DNA of 6,825 nt, from contig CAISQQ010000024.1 of the NCBI GenBank assembly GCA_903887655.1, forward strand, positions 1-6,825. Direction: 5' to 3'. Position numbers and translations under genes: made by a program. Below are positions 1 through 6,181 of the stretch, piece by piece (the stretch's first letter is position 1; the number at the start of each line of letters is the position of its first letter). The notes under the pieces were generated by a model that was given only the letters and a program-made list of their open reading frames with translations, had not been told where the DNA came from and did not search any database. This DNA comes from an uncultured Burkholderiales bacterium (GTDB taxonomy: Bacteria > Pseudomonadota > Gammaproteobacteria > Burkholderiales > Burkholderiaceae_C).

Positions 1-1541
1 ATCACCATCATCGCCACGGTCAAAGAAAATGCCGCCACGGTTCCCTTGATCAAGGGAGAGGACTCCGCGGGGGCTTGAGAGAGTCGCCAAATGGCCAGTC
101 GCAAAACGGCAGGCACTTGCACATACACATGCACGGGCTCAGGTGAAGACCCCGTCCTTGGAGCATGTGAAGACCGATGGGCCAAAAAGCGAGAAGCAAG
201 CCTCCAGCACTGGGCTGTCCCCCAGGGCAAGGCCAATAAACCCGCAGCAATCAGCGCGGCAATCGAGCCATAAGCGGCCCAAGGCAACTCATCAATCGAG
301 GGCAAGAGCAGTAGCAAAAAGGAGATCGTGAGGGCAATCAAACTCCACTGGAGTGAAGGTTGGGTGAGAGAAACTGTTTCTGCCTGATCACCCTTCAGTA
401 CCCCCATGGGGCGACGCCAGTTGATTTGAAGGAGTGGCCACCAAGACGCTGCCAATCCCATGATACAGGACGCTAAAACCAAAGCACCTACCGCAAAGCC
501 ATCGATCACCATGGGCGTTTCATGGCTGGAGAAATAACGCCCTCCCAAGTCTCCACCAAACCATTGCATCAATAGATAAGCCAGCAACAAACCAAGACCC
601 GCCCCCATCACGCCGCCCAGGAGTCCAATCAACCCTCCTTGGGCCCAGACGAAACGTTTCAGCCAGACCTCACTTGCCCCCAACACCCCCAAGAGTCCCA
701 AGGCTGAACGCTGACGAACCACGGACAAGTTAACGGCCGTTGACACCAAAAAGCCCCCCGTCAAGAAGGCCACCATCGCCAAGACCGACAAATTGACGCG
801 GTAGGCTTTGGAGAGCAAGGACATGCGCCGATCCCGGTCCTCCAAGGTGACCAATTGAATCGATTCGTTTTGTGACTTGAGTCGCTTTCTCAGGCCTGGG
901 GGCGTTTGCCAAGGAAGTAGGCGAATATCCAATCGTGAGACCCAGCCCACACGGTCAAAAGCCCATTGCGCGCTACCGATGTCCATGACGCCCAAAGCCT
1001 GCGAGCCCACACCGGGGACTTCACCTTTGACGACCAATTGCACACCCACCCCTCCCAAACGCAAGGTGAGTTCTTCTCCAACGTGAACATGCAACTGCTC
1101 CAAGGCCGCATTGGACAAAAACAAGGCTTTGGGGTCAAAGAGGTCACGGCTGTCTTGTGTGGCAAACGGCATTAGGGAGGGAGACACCGAGGCGGCTTTG
1201 AAGATATCAAGCCCCAAAACCGTCAAGCGGTCCGTTTGAACCACCAACACCGGGCTCACCGCTTGAATGCCCAACCCTGTGCGCTCATCATCCCATCTCT
1301 GCACTTGGCGGTCATCCATCTCTCCCATCGGGGCCACCAATTGGGCCGACGCTTGGCCGTTCAACGTGTCCAAGGCTTCTCCAAAAAACGCCAAAGCGGA
1401 ATGGTTCACGGTGTGAATGGAGACCGCGAGCATCACACCAATGGCCACCATGCTCAAGGCCACCAAGCACCGGCCCCATGCATCGAGGCACACGCTTTTG
1501 AGTAACCACCAAAACAGCAATGGGTTGCCTCTCATCATCAT
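1..1541 (-). CDS. FtsX/MacB-type ABC transporter permease, 3' part cut off by the window edge
   Basis: The minus strand reads open from an ATG at 1541 to the window edge, 513 codons without a stop, so the C-terminal part is missing. The likely start is the first ATG of ATGATGATGA, which overlaps the ATPase stop by four bases and suggests translational coupling. A first membrane segment lies near residues 25-45. It is followed by an extracytoplasmic domain to about 245 (MacB-PCD-like position), then three membrane segments near 248-270, 298-325 and 344-366. These form an FtsX module with RQRSALGLLGVLGAS at 276-290 and a PMGVLKG exit motif near 378-384. Further hydrophobic stretches at 398-415 and 423-440, and the beginning of another at about 500, fit the second module of two-module YbbP-like permeases (about 800 residues). 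Family knowledge: such permeases pair with LolD/MacB-type ATPases and move or extract hydrophobic or envelope substrates by mechanotransmission. The substrate here is unknown. Confidence 0.88.
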   Translation of the reverse strand, partial: MMMRGNPLLFWWLLKSVCLDAWGRCLVALSMVAIGVMLAVSIHTVNHSALAFFGEALDTLNGQASAQLVAPMGEMDDRQVQRWDDERTGLGIQAVSPVLVVQTDRLTVLGLDIFKAASVSPSLMPFATQDSRDLFDPKALFLSNAALEQLHVHVGEELTLRLGGVGVQLVVKGEVPGVGSQALGVMDIGSAQWAFDRVGWVSRLDIRLLPWQTPPGLRKRLKSQNESIQLVTLEDRDRRMSLLSKAYRVNLSVLAMVAFLTGGFLVSTAVNLSVVRQRSALGLLGVLGASEVWLKRFVWAQGGLIGLLGGVMGAGLGLLLAYLLMQWFGGDLGGRYFSSHETPMVIDGFAVGALVLASCIMGLAASWWPLLQINWRRPMGVLKGDQAETVSLTQPSLQWSLIALTISFLLLLLPSIDELPWAAYGSIAALIAAGLLALPWGTAQCWRLASRFLAHRSSHAPRTGSSPEPVHVYVQVPAVLRLAIWRLSQAPAESSPLIKGTVAAFSLTVAMMV

Positions 1542-2200
1542 TGAACCAGACCATTGGCGGTGAGTCTCAAGCACTTTCCCATCGAACGGGCCGCAGCATC
1601 CGAATGGGTGACCAAGATCAAACTGGTTTGTCGGGCCCGGCACAAATCAATGAGTAAGGACAAGGCATGGGAGGCGGTCACGGTGTCCAAGTTTCCGGTG
1701 GGCTCATCGGCAAAGATCACCTGGGGTTCATGGACCAATGAACGGGCCAAGGCCACACGCTGCTGCTCACCGCCTGAGAGTTGGGCGGGTTTGGCCTCCA
1801 AGCGGTGTTGCAGTCCCAGGTCTGTCAAAAGCGAGCGGGCCGCTTCGGTACTGGCACTCTCAGTTTCACCGCCGAGCAACAGGGGCACCATGACGTTTTG
1901 CAAGGCCGTGAGGTGGGGCAACAAGTGAAAGGCTTGAAACACAAACCCCATTTCTCTGAGACGACAGGTGCGTCTTTGCTCGGGCGTCCAAGAGGCGGTG
2001 GATTGCTCCATCCAGAGGACCTCGCCTTGGGTGGGCACTTCAAGCCCCGCCATGATGTTGAGCAAGGTGGATTTGCCGCAACCCGACATGCCCTGGATGG
2101 CCACATGCTCACCTCGGTGAAGTTCGAAATCAAGGCCCTCGAAGAGCCACTCCCCAGGGGAATACGCATGGCTCACAGCGGACAAACGCAACAAGGTCAT
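1538..2200 (-). CDS. ABC transporter ATP-binding protein, LolD/YbbA/MacB-like
   Basis: This is a 220-residue stand-alone nucleotide-binding subunit with every expected motif. Walker A is GMSGCGKST at 37-45, the Q-loop glutamine is Q89 in FVFQAFHLLPHLTALQNV, the signature is LSGGEQQRVALARSL at 141-155, Walker B is VIFADEPTGNLD at 161-172, and the H-loop histidine is H199 in LVTHSD. The NLD after Walker B and the FHLLPHLTALQNV Q-loop context are typical of the LolD/MacB/YbbA class, which energises FtsX-fold permeases. The length matches that class. The ATG at 2200 is the earliest possible start because an in-frame TGA sits two codons upstream; no strong Shine-Dalgarno is visible. The gene overlaps the permease by four bases, so the two form one operon and presumably one transporter. 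It is probably not lolD itself, since the partner is a large two-module permease and no lolC/E gene is present. Confidence 0.95.
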   Translation of the reverse strand: MTLLRLSAVSHAYSPGEWLFEGLDFELHRGEHVAIQGMSGCGKSTLLNIMAGLEVPTQGEVLWMEQSTASWTPEQRRTCRLREMGFVFQAFHLLPHLTALQNVMVPLLLGGETESASTEAARSLLTDLGLQHRLEAKPAQLSGGEQQRVALARSLVHEPQVIFADEPTGNLDTVTASHALSLLIDLCRARQTSLILVTHSDAAARSMGKCLRLTANGLVQ

Positions 2201-2220
2201 AGATCAAAGGGCCAGACACA

Positions 2221-2280
2221 CCCCGAAAAAAAGTAGAAAGTCCATTATGGGGCAAGCCGGTTGAATTCTTTTTTTCGGGG
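2221..2280. repeat. Perfect 13-bp inverted repeat with a 34-bp spacer
   Basis: CCCCGAAAAAAAG at 2221-2233 is exactly complementary in inverted orientation to CTTTTTTTCGGGG at 2268-2280. The arms flank a candidate minus-strand -10 hexamer and end 21 bp before the ATPase start codon. It could be an operator, a cruciform or long-loop hairpin, or the ends of a tiny (60 bp) non-autonomous element. It does not look like a standard terminator because no T tract follows an arm outside the stem. Confidence 0.7.
2244..2249 (-). promoter_or_regulatory. Candidate -10 box for the ABC operon
   Basis: On the minus strand CATAAT (5 of 6 matches to TATAAT) lies about 45 bp upstream of the ATPase ATG, inside the loop of the 13-bp inverted repeat. 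No convincing -35 hexamer is present at 16-18 bp, so if this is a promoter it probably depends on an activator or a different sigma factor. This is inference from a single hexamer. Confidence 0.25.
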
Positions 2281-2476
2281 GTTTTGAATTTCATGGTGGG
2301 CCCATCGCATGCCAGGCCCTGCTGTCCCTCCAACACGTTCAAGTGAGCGAGCCAGGCCAGTATTGAACACAGCCCTGGCAAGGCTATTCGCGCGCTCCTC
2401 AATCTCATTAAAATTACATACTGCATTGCATCAAAGCTATAAAACCTTAAAACCATGCAGGGGAGCCGCGTCAACC

Positions 2477-2548
2477 ATGACCTGGATCGAGAAGATCAAA
2501 CAACTTTACGATGAGATCTTGAGCGCGATCAATGCCTACCTTCGGTGA
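2477..2548 (+). CDS. Possible 23-residue amphipathic microprotein
   Basis: The ORF runs from ATG 2477 to TGA 2546-2548, preceded by AGGGGAG at 2459-2465. The spacing of 11 is a little long. The peptide begins MTWIEKIKQLYDEIL and ends NAYLR. Its hydrophobic residues W3, I4, I7, L10, Y11, I14, L15, I18, Y21 and L22 fall on one face of a helix, and E/K/D/Q residues fall on the other. The net charge is about zero. This regular i/i+3/i+4 pattern resembles membrane-active or membrane-associated small helices, but I recognise no family. It lies 86 bp upstream of the COQ7-family gene on the same strand and may share its transcript. It could instead be chance, or the end of the longer in-frame reading frame that opens at 2309. 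Confidence 0.35.
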   Translation: MTWIEKIKQLYDEILSAINAYLR

Positions 2549-2570
2549 ACACTTTCACCACCATCCCCTA

Positions 2571-2600
2571 GCCGTTGCCGTTGCCGTTGCCCTTGCCCTC
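2571..2600 (+). repeat. Hexanucleotide run GCCGTT x3 plus two degenerate copies
   Basis: GCCGTT occurs three times in tandem at 2571-2588, followed by GCCCTT and GCCCTC, which differ by one and two bases. The run lies 34 bp before the COQ7-family start codon, in the presumed 5' leader. Copy-number change here would alter leader length but not any confident reading frame. Confidence 0.8.
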
Positions 2601-2634
2601 GCTCACCCCCACACCCTAACCACTTGAAGACCCG

Positions 2635-3189
2635 ATGACACCCCACAGCGCCAGCCACCCGACACCTTGGTCCACCCATTTGGAGCAGGAACTGCGCTCT
2701 GACCACGCAGGCGAAACAGGCGCGGTCTACATTTACAAGGGCATTGTGGCCGTGGCCAAGCTCAAACAGTCTCAAGAGCTGATTGATTTTGCGCAACGAC
2801 ACGGGGCCACAGAAGCCGAGCACTTGGCCCTGATCGAAAGCGTGTTGGCGCCACATTCACGCAGCCGCTTGCTCCTGGCTTGGCGCATCGCCGGGTGGTT
2901 GACGGGCGCCTTGCCCGCTTTGTTGGGTCCAAGATCCACCTACGGAACCATCGCGGCGGTGGAGACCTTTGTCGAGCAGCACTACCAGCAACAAATCGAC
3001 CATTTGCAAACCAGCCGTGAACACAGCGAGCTGCTCGAGTTGCTCCTTCGCTGCCAAGCCGACGAAATTCACCACAAAGACGAGGCTCGCTCACTGGCCC
3101 CTGGTGGTGGGTCCTTGTTGCTCAAAGCTTGGTGCTGGGTGGTCGCTAGCGGATCGGCCGCTGCGGTGTCTTTGGCGCGACGGCTCTAG
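2635..3189 (+). CDS. coq7: COQ7-family demethoxyubiquinone hydroxylase (diiron monooxygenase)
   Basis: This is a 184-residue protein of the COQ7 ferritin-like family. Characterised members hydroxylate 2-polyprenyl-3-methyl-6-methoxy-1,4-benzoquinol in ubiquinone synthesis, as peripheral proteins at the inner membrane. The six diiron ligands can be placed: E27 in DHAGETGAV, E60 and H63 in ATEAEH, E110 in AVETFVEQHY, and E144 and H147 in DEIHH. Spacings of 33, 50 and 34 are close to those in the animal enzyme. Hydrophobic stretches near 78-97 (LLLAWRIAGWLTGALPALLG) and 160-178 fit membrane association. The start is the ATG at 2635, preceded by a weak GAAGA at 2626-2630. The RSDHAGETGAVYIYKG form differs from the usual longer Burkholderiales Coq7 (about 205-210 residues, with an NHVGE core), so this may be a second, divergent COQ7-like paralogue with an undefined substrate. 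The family call is sure; the exact role is less so. Confidence 0.9.
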   Translation: MTPHSASHPTPWSTHLEQELRSDHAGETGAVYIYKGIVAVAKLKQSQELIDFAQRHGATEAEHLALIESVLAPHSRSRLLLAWRIAGWLTGALPALLGPRSTYGTIAAVETFVEQHYQQQIDHLQTSREHSELLELLLRCQADEIHHKDEARSLAPGGGSLLLKAWCWVVASGSAAAVSLARRL

Positions 3190-3207
3190 CGCCATCACCA
3201 AAATCTA

Positions 3208-3390
3208 GGGGCACTGCAAGGGGTGATGAACAACACAACCGTGTTGATGATCACCCTCCGGCTTGAGACCTTGCAAAACGCAGACTCGATCTGGGTCATC
3301 CATGAAGGCCGCATGATCGAACACGGCCGCTATCCCGCTCTGTTGGCAACGAGCACCCTCTTCAAGAGCCTTGTGAACCTGAAAGCTTGA
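3208..3390 (+). pseudogene. Remnant: C-terminal end of an ABC exporter ATPase
   Basis: Immediately after the hydroxylase stop, and in the same frame, the sequence reads GALQGVMNNTTVLMITLRLETL, then ADSIWVIHEGRMIEHGRY, then a tail ending LVNLKA before TGA at 3388-3390. This matches the end of MsbA-type exporter ATPases (pattern ALxxVMxxRTTLxIAHRLxTLxxADxIxVxxxGxIxExGxHxxLL). The catalytic H-loop histidine of xxHRL is replaced by leucine (ITLRL). Walker A, signature and Walker B are all absent, and no upstream part is found in the window. An ATG at 3226 could start a 54-residue peptide, but with no ATPase core it could not work as a transporter subunit. The most likely explanation is a gene truncated by a rearrangement whose breakpoint lies at about 3190-3210. 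Confidence 0.8.
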
Positions 3391-3393
3391 GCA

Positions 3394-3412
3394 CCACTGG
3401 AACTTACAGTGG
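3394..3412. terminator. Weak hairpin in the convergent intergenic gap
   Basis: CCACTG (3394-3399) pairs with CAGTGG (3407-3412) across a 7-base loop, between the plus-strand remnant and the minus-strand porin gene. A 10-bp palindrome CCAAGCTTGG lies nearby at 3434-3443. Neither has a T tract on either strand, so an intrinsic terminator is not well supported. The position between convergent units is the main argument. Confidence 0.25.
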
Positions 3413-3459
3413 ACAGGGCTCTACCCTTCAGGACCAAGCTTGGAGAGCGCGTCGGAGCC

Positions 3460-4230
3460 TTAAAATATTTTCTTCAATCCCACAATGAAGCTGCTGTTGG
3501 CAAGATCTTTGGCGCCTGAACCCGGGAGGGTGTAGGCCTGGTGCAGGGATTTGTAGTTGGTTGAAATGATCGTGGCTGACACACTCAACTTAGAGGCGAG
3601 CCCTTGGGTCAAGGTGACGGCATAGTCGCTGTAACTCACCGGGTTGTTGGCGACGGATTGATTGCCCAGGTGCGGTGTCAAGGTGAGATCGTTGCCGAGC
3701 TCCACGGCGTAATTCAAATCCAAATACCTTGAACCCTTGCTGTTCATTTGTCCGAACAGTGTCGTGACACTGTCGGACAATTTGACACTGAAGGGGCCTG
3801 AGCTGGCCGCCACATAAACCTCGGTCGTGTTGGGGTTTTGATTCAAGGGCACGTTGGTGAGATTGTTGCTGGGGTACCAGTACTGCAGCACGCCGACATC
3901 CAGGCTGATGCCGTTGGACAGCGTCGTCTTGTAGCCGCCGTACAGATCGACTTCAACAGGGCCCTTGACGTTGTAAGCAGCAGAAGGCGCCGTGTCTTTG
4001 ATCCAGTTGATGGAGCTCGCCCATGCCCCGACATACACCCCCGATTCGGCTGCAAAGTCCACCCCGGCTTGGAGTGCCGGCTTGGAGGCCGATTGAGAAA
4101 TGCCCCGGTAGCGGTAATCCGAGACCACACTGGCGTTGAATTCCAAGGAGGACGCAGCGGGTGTCGTTTGGGCCTGCAAGAGGCCAGACGTCGCGGCAAG
4201 AATGGAGCAGACAATAAGTTTTGTGTTCAT
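3460..4230 (-). CDS. TorF-family putative outer-membrane porin (TIGR02001/Gcw_chp-like)
   Basis: This 256-residue protein has a Sec signal peptide at about 1-20 (hydrophobic IVCSILAATSGLL, cleavage after LQA). The mature start carries the family hallmark SDYRYRGISQ at 37-46. Later family-like blocks are EVDLYGGYK at 93-101, YWYP at 117-120, TEVYVAAS at 136-143 and SDYAVTLTQG at 201-210. The chain ends SFIVGLKKIF, with the C-terminal phenylalanine recognised by the BAM machinery. The alternating polar/aromatic pattern fits a beta-barrel. Family members are about 220-270 residues, are predicted outer-membrane channels and mostly have no known substrate. The ATG at 4230 has only a weak GAAG upstream. 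The gene follows the SGNH-like lipoprotein gene by 36 bp on the same strand, so it is probably the second gene of that operon and may rely on upstream translation or transcription. Confidence 0.88.
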   Translation of the reverse strand: MNTKLIVCSILAATSGLLQAQTTPAASSLEFNASVVSDYRYRGISQSASKPALQAGVDFAAESGVYVGAWASSINWIKDTAPSAAYNVKGPVEVDLYGGYKTTLSNGISLDVGVLQYWYPSNNLTNVPLNQNPNTTEVYVAASSGPFSVKLSDSVTTLFGQMNSKGSRYLDLNYAVELGNDLTLTPHLGNQSVANNPVSYSDYAVTLTQGLASKLSVSATIISTNYKSLHQAYTLPGSGAKDLANSSFIVGLKKIF

Positions 4231-4266
4231 GATTGGGACTTCAAAGATTGATCAAGACGTGGGATA

Positions 4267-5586
4267 TCAAGGCTGCCAACCATTGGCCACCAAAGTGTCA
4301 AACGCCACTTGTTGAAGCATCAAGGCATCGGCAGAAGCAATCCCAAGATCTTTGTAGACTTGGTCGTTGTAGCCGAGCAAGGGCGTGACGCCGGTGATTT
4401 TAGAAAACAGCATCAAGCCCGACAAATACGCGCCATACACACTTTCATGCGTTCTGTCCTTGAACCAGAGATTGATCTTGCCAGAATCATCAAAGGTGCC
4501 ATCGGCTTTGTAGAAATTATTGTTTTTCACCCAATTGTTGTCCACGGCGCGCTGGAAGGCGTCTCCAATGGGGACGAGATCGGTGAAACCTGGGTTCTTG
4601 GTCACCAAGCTTTGGAATGATTTCTTCAAATCCGTATTCATCGCCCCCAAATTGGCCGCATCGTTGCCCAAACTGGTGTAATAAATGGTGTTCATCCCCG
4701 TGGTCGCGCTGCCGTTGGAGCCGTTCGAGCAAGTGGGGTCCACCATGGGCGCGCCATCGGTGGTGGTGAGGTCGGGGGTGGTGCACTTGTGGGGCGCCAC
4801 CATGTCCGGTCTTGCCCAAGAAGCGAACAAATACACCTTGGCGTTCGGGTTGGCATTGGTGTTGGTGGGGATGGTGCGCGTCGTGCCACAAGAGGCAGCA
4901 CTCAAACCAGGACCTGGGGGGTTGGCGGTGGTGGCCGCCGTGCAAGCCGACAATGACCCAAAAATACTGGTCTCGGTGGTGGTGGTACCAGTGCCCACAT
5001 GGATATAGCGCTCGAGCAAATTGGCATAGGTGCTGAAGGAGACGTAGTTGCCGTTTTTGGACATGTTCGCGGGCAGCGGCTCATCGCTTTGGGCTTGAAG
5101 GACCACAGTGTCCCATTTGCTGCTGGCGATGTTGCCCAGCATGTTCCAGTTGGCGTTGGCCGTGTTGAGGTACTGACCGCGCAAGGTGGCAGCATTTCGG
5201 GTGGAGAGGGAAACCGTGTAGTTGAGACCGGCTTGGTCGGTGAATTTCTTAAAAATACCGGGCAGCCCGCCCCAGTTGTGCGGCTCAAAACACCCCGTTC
5301 CTGGTGTGGCACAAGGGTTGGGAGCGACACCCGAGCCCACGGGCAAACTGTTCGTGCCGGTGGCGTCGATGGCGTTGAAGGCGGCGGTGAGGTCCTTGAC
5401 GTTTTGGCTGTTGTATTGCAAGGCCGGAGCGATCCTGGCAAAGGTGTAGCTGTTGCCCACGAACAAAATGTTTTTAGGACCCGCTTTGGCAAAATTTGTG
5501 CTGTCGCCACTGCCGCAGGCCACCACCAGACAGCTGCCGATGACAAAGGCCAACGACGCTTTGAGGTATTTTTTGGGTTTGAACAA
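4267..5586 (-). CDS. SGNH/GDSL-hydrolase-like lipoprotein
   Basis: Translation from the TTG at 5586 gives 439 residues; the same frame also opens with a GTG at 5622 (451 residues). The TTG is preferred because GGAG sits 6 bases before it and because it yields a compact lipoprotein signal: KPKKYLK, a hydrophobic stretch, then VVAC with the lipidated cysteine at C24 and Gly at +2, which predicts outer-membrane sorting. SGNH-like blocks (TTG numbering) are KNILFVGNSYTFAR with candidate nucleophile S46, WDTVVLQAQSDEP near 158-169 with Q164 in the block III region, and FKDRTHESVYGAYLSGLMLFSKITG at about 375-399 with D377 and H380 as the block V D-x-x-H pair. The GNSYT/LQxQS/DxxH set resembles DUF4886-type SGNH proteins more than classical GDSL lipases. 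Six mature cysteines (92, 99, 215, 233, 268, 286) bracket Thr/Asn/Gly-rich loops. It probably acts on an ester or acetyl group at the envelope; the substrate is unknown. Confidence 0.8.
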   Translation of the reverse strand: MFKPKKYLKASLAFVIGSCLVVACGSGDSTNFAKAGPKNILFVGNSYTFARIAPALQYNSQNVKDLTAAFNAIDATGTNSLPVGSGVAPNPCATPGTGCFEPHNWGGLPGIFKKFTDQAGLNYTVSLSTRNAATLRGQYLNTANANWNMLGNIASSKWDTVVLQAQSDEPLPANMSKNGNYVSFSTYANLLERYIHVGTGTTTTETSIFGSLSACTAATTANPPGPGLSAASCGTTRTIPTNTNANPNAKVYLFASWARPDMVAPHKCTTPDLTTTDGAPMVDPTCSNGSNGSATTGMNTIYYTSLGNDAANLGAMNTDLKKSFQSLVTKNPGFTDLVPIGDAFQRAVDNNWVKNNNFYKADGTFDDSGKINLWFKDRTHESVYGAYLSGLMLFSKITGVTPLLGYNDQVYKDLGIASADALMLQQVAFDTLVANGWQP

Positions 5587-5592
5587 TTGAAA

Positions 5593-5596
5593 CTCC
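5593..5596 (-). promoter_or_regulatory. Shine-Dalgarno that decides the TTG start of the lipoprotein gene
   Basis: GGAG on the minus strand is separated by 6 bases from the TTG at 5586-5584. The upstream GTG at 5622 has no purine-rich site at a suitable distance and would add 12 residues before the basic n-region of the signal peptide. Confidence 0.6.
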
Positions 5597-6010
5597 GGTT
5601 GAATAAATTGACAACGACACACTCACAACAAAGAACCCTGAGGTAATGGATCGGGGTTAGGGTTAAACCCCAAAGACCGCAACTTGGACCCCCATCAAAA
5701 CAATGGCCACAGTTCTTGTTGAAGAATCATCGGGCAGTCTAACTGATCGAAAGCCATAGGCTTATCCCGATTTACACTTAAGCGTTGCAGTCCAAACGTG
5801 CGCCGATGCACCGGAAGACGTCCCCTGCAGACGTCCAGGAGAATGTGGTGACACGGGTGACAGAACCTTTGGTGTTGTAGGGACCGAAACCATTGCTCAC
5901 CCGAAATCTCCATGTTGATGGGCCCAACGCACGAGCCGATCAACCCTTGGAACGACTTCTACCGGATGGTGGTTGCCGCCCAGCAAGCAGTGTGCAAAGA
6001 GCCCCCCTAA

Positions 6011-6181
6011 ATGACCTTGTTTACTACATCAGATCTCAAAGCCAAGCGCAACGATATCGAGCACCTTGACACGGCCAAGGTCAGAACCTTGGGTGAGCGC
6101 AATGCGCAGCAATACTTGAAGATGGCTTCAAGGGGTCAGGACGCAGTGGCGAATGGGGGCATCCATAGACTCTGTCGCTGA
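6011..6181 (+). CDS. Possible 56-residue hypothetical protein
   Basis: ATG at 6011 directly follows the TAA of a 32-codon ORF (5912-6010) in the same frame, with AAGAG about 9-10 bases upstream. The peptide begins MTLFTTSDLKAKRNDIEHLD and contains TAKVRTLGERNAQQYLKMA, a helix-like charged stretch. The upstream ORF contains NPWNDFYRMVVAAQQAV. I recognise no family for either. The two may be the halves of one gene broken at the TAA, or chance ORFs in a decayed region. Confidence 0.25.
   Translation: MTLFTTSDLKAKRNDIEHLDTAKVRTLGERNAQQYLKMASRGQDAVANGGIHRLCR

Larger units (their letters stand above)
2201..2634. other. 434-bp intergenic region between the divergent ABC operon and the COQ7-family gene
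   Basis: The region separates divergently transcribed units and should hold promoters for both. It contains the 13-bp inverted repeat, an AT-rich patch at about 2401-2455 with a TATAAA at 2438-2443 that could be a plus-strand -10 (no good -35), the 23-codon ORF and the hexanucleotide run. Longer open frames here, such as 2309-2548 on the plus strand, have no protein-like character in their first two thirds. Confidence 0.6.

Noticed and set aside
1312..1554. Minus-strand 80-codon frame overlapping the permease start
   Set aside because: It is a shifted frame over the permease, whose own frame is open for 513 codons with membrane segments and FtsX-like motifs.
2309..2476. Upstream extension of the 23-codon ORF to a 79-codon protein
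   Set aside because: The extension is rich in Pro, Arg and Ser, lacks a ribosome site at 2309 and shows no domain. Only the last 23 codons look designed.
4999..5646. Plus-strand 215-codon frame opposite the lipoprotein gene
   Set aside because: It is antisense to a frame with lipobox, SGNH-like blocks and a ribosome site. The antisense product has no recognisable motif.
5653..5671. GGTTAGGGTT, reminiscent of a telomere-type repeat
   Set aside because: Only about two units are present, and the sequence is better described as a short GGGGTT/AACCCC stem in a bacterial context.
5695..5943. Minus-strand 82-codon frame with Cys and His residues (HPCHH)
   Set aside because: It has no regular metal-binding spacing, no ribosome site and no family resemblance. 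It may be chance or decayed sequence.
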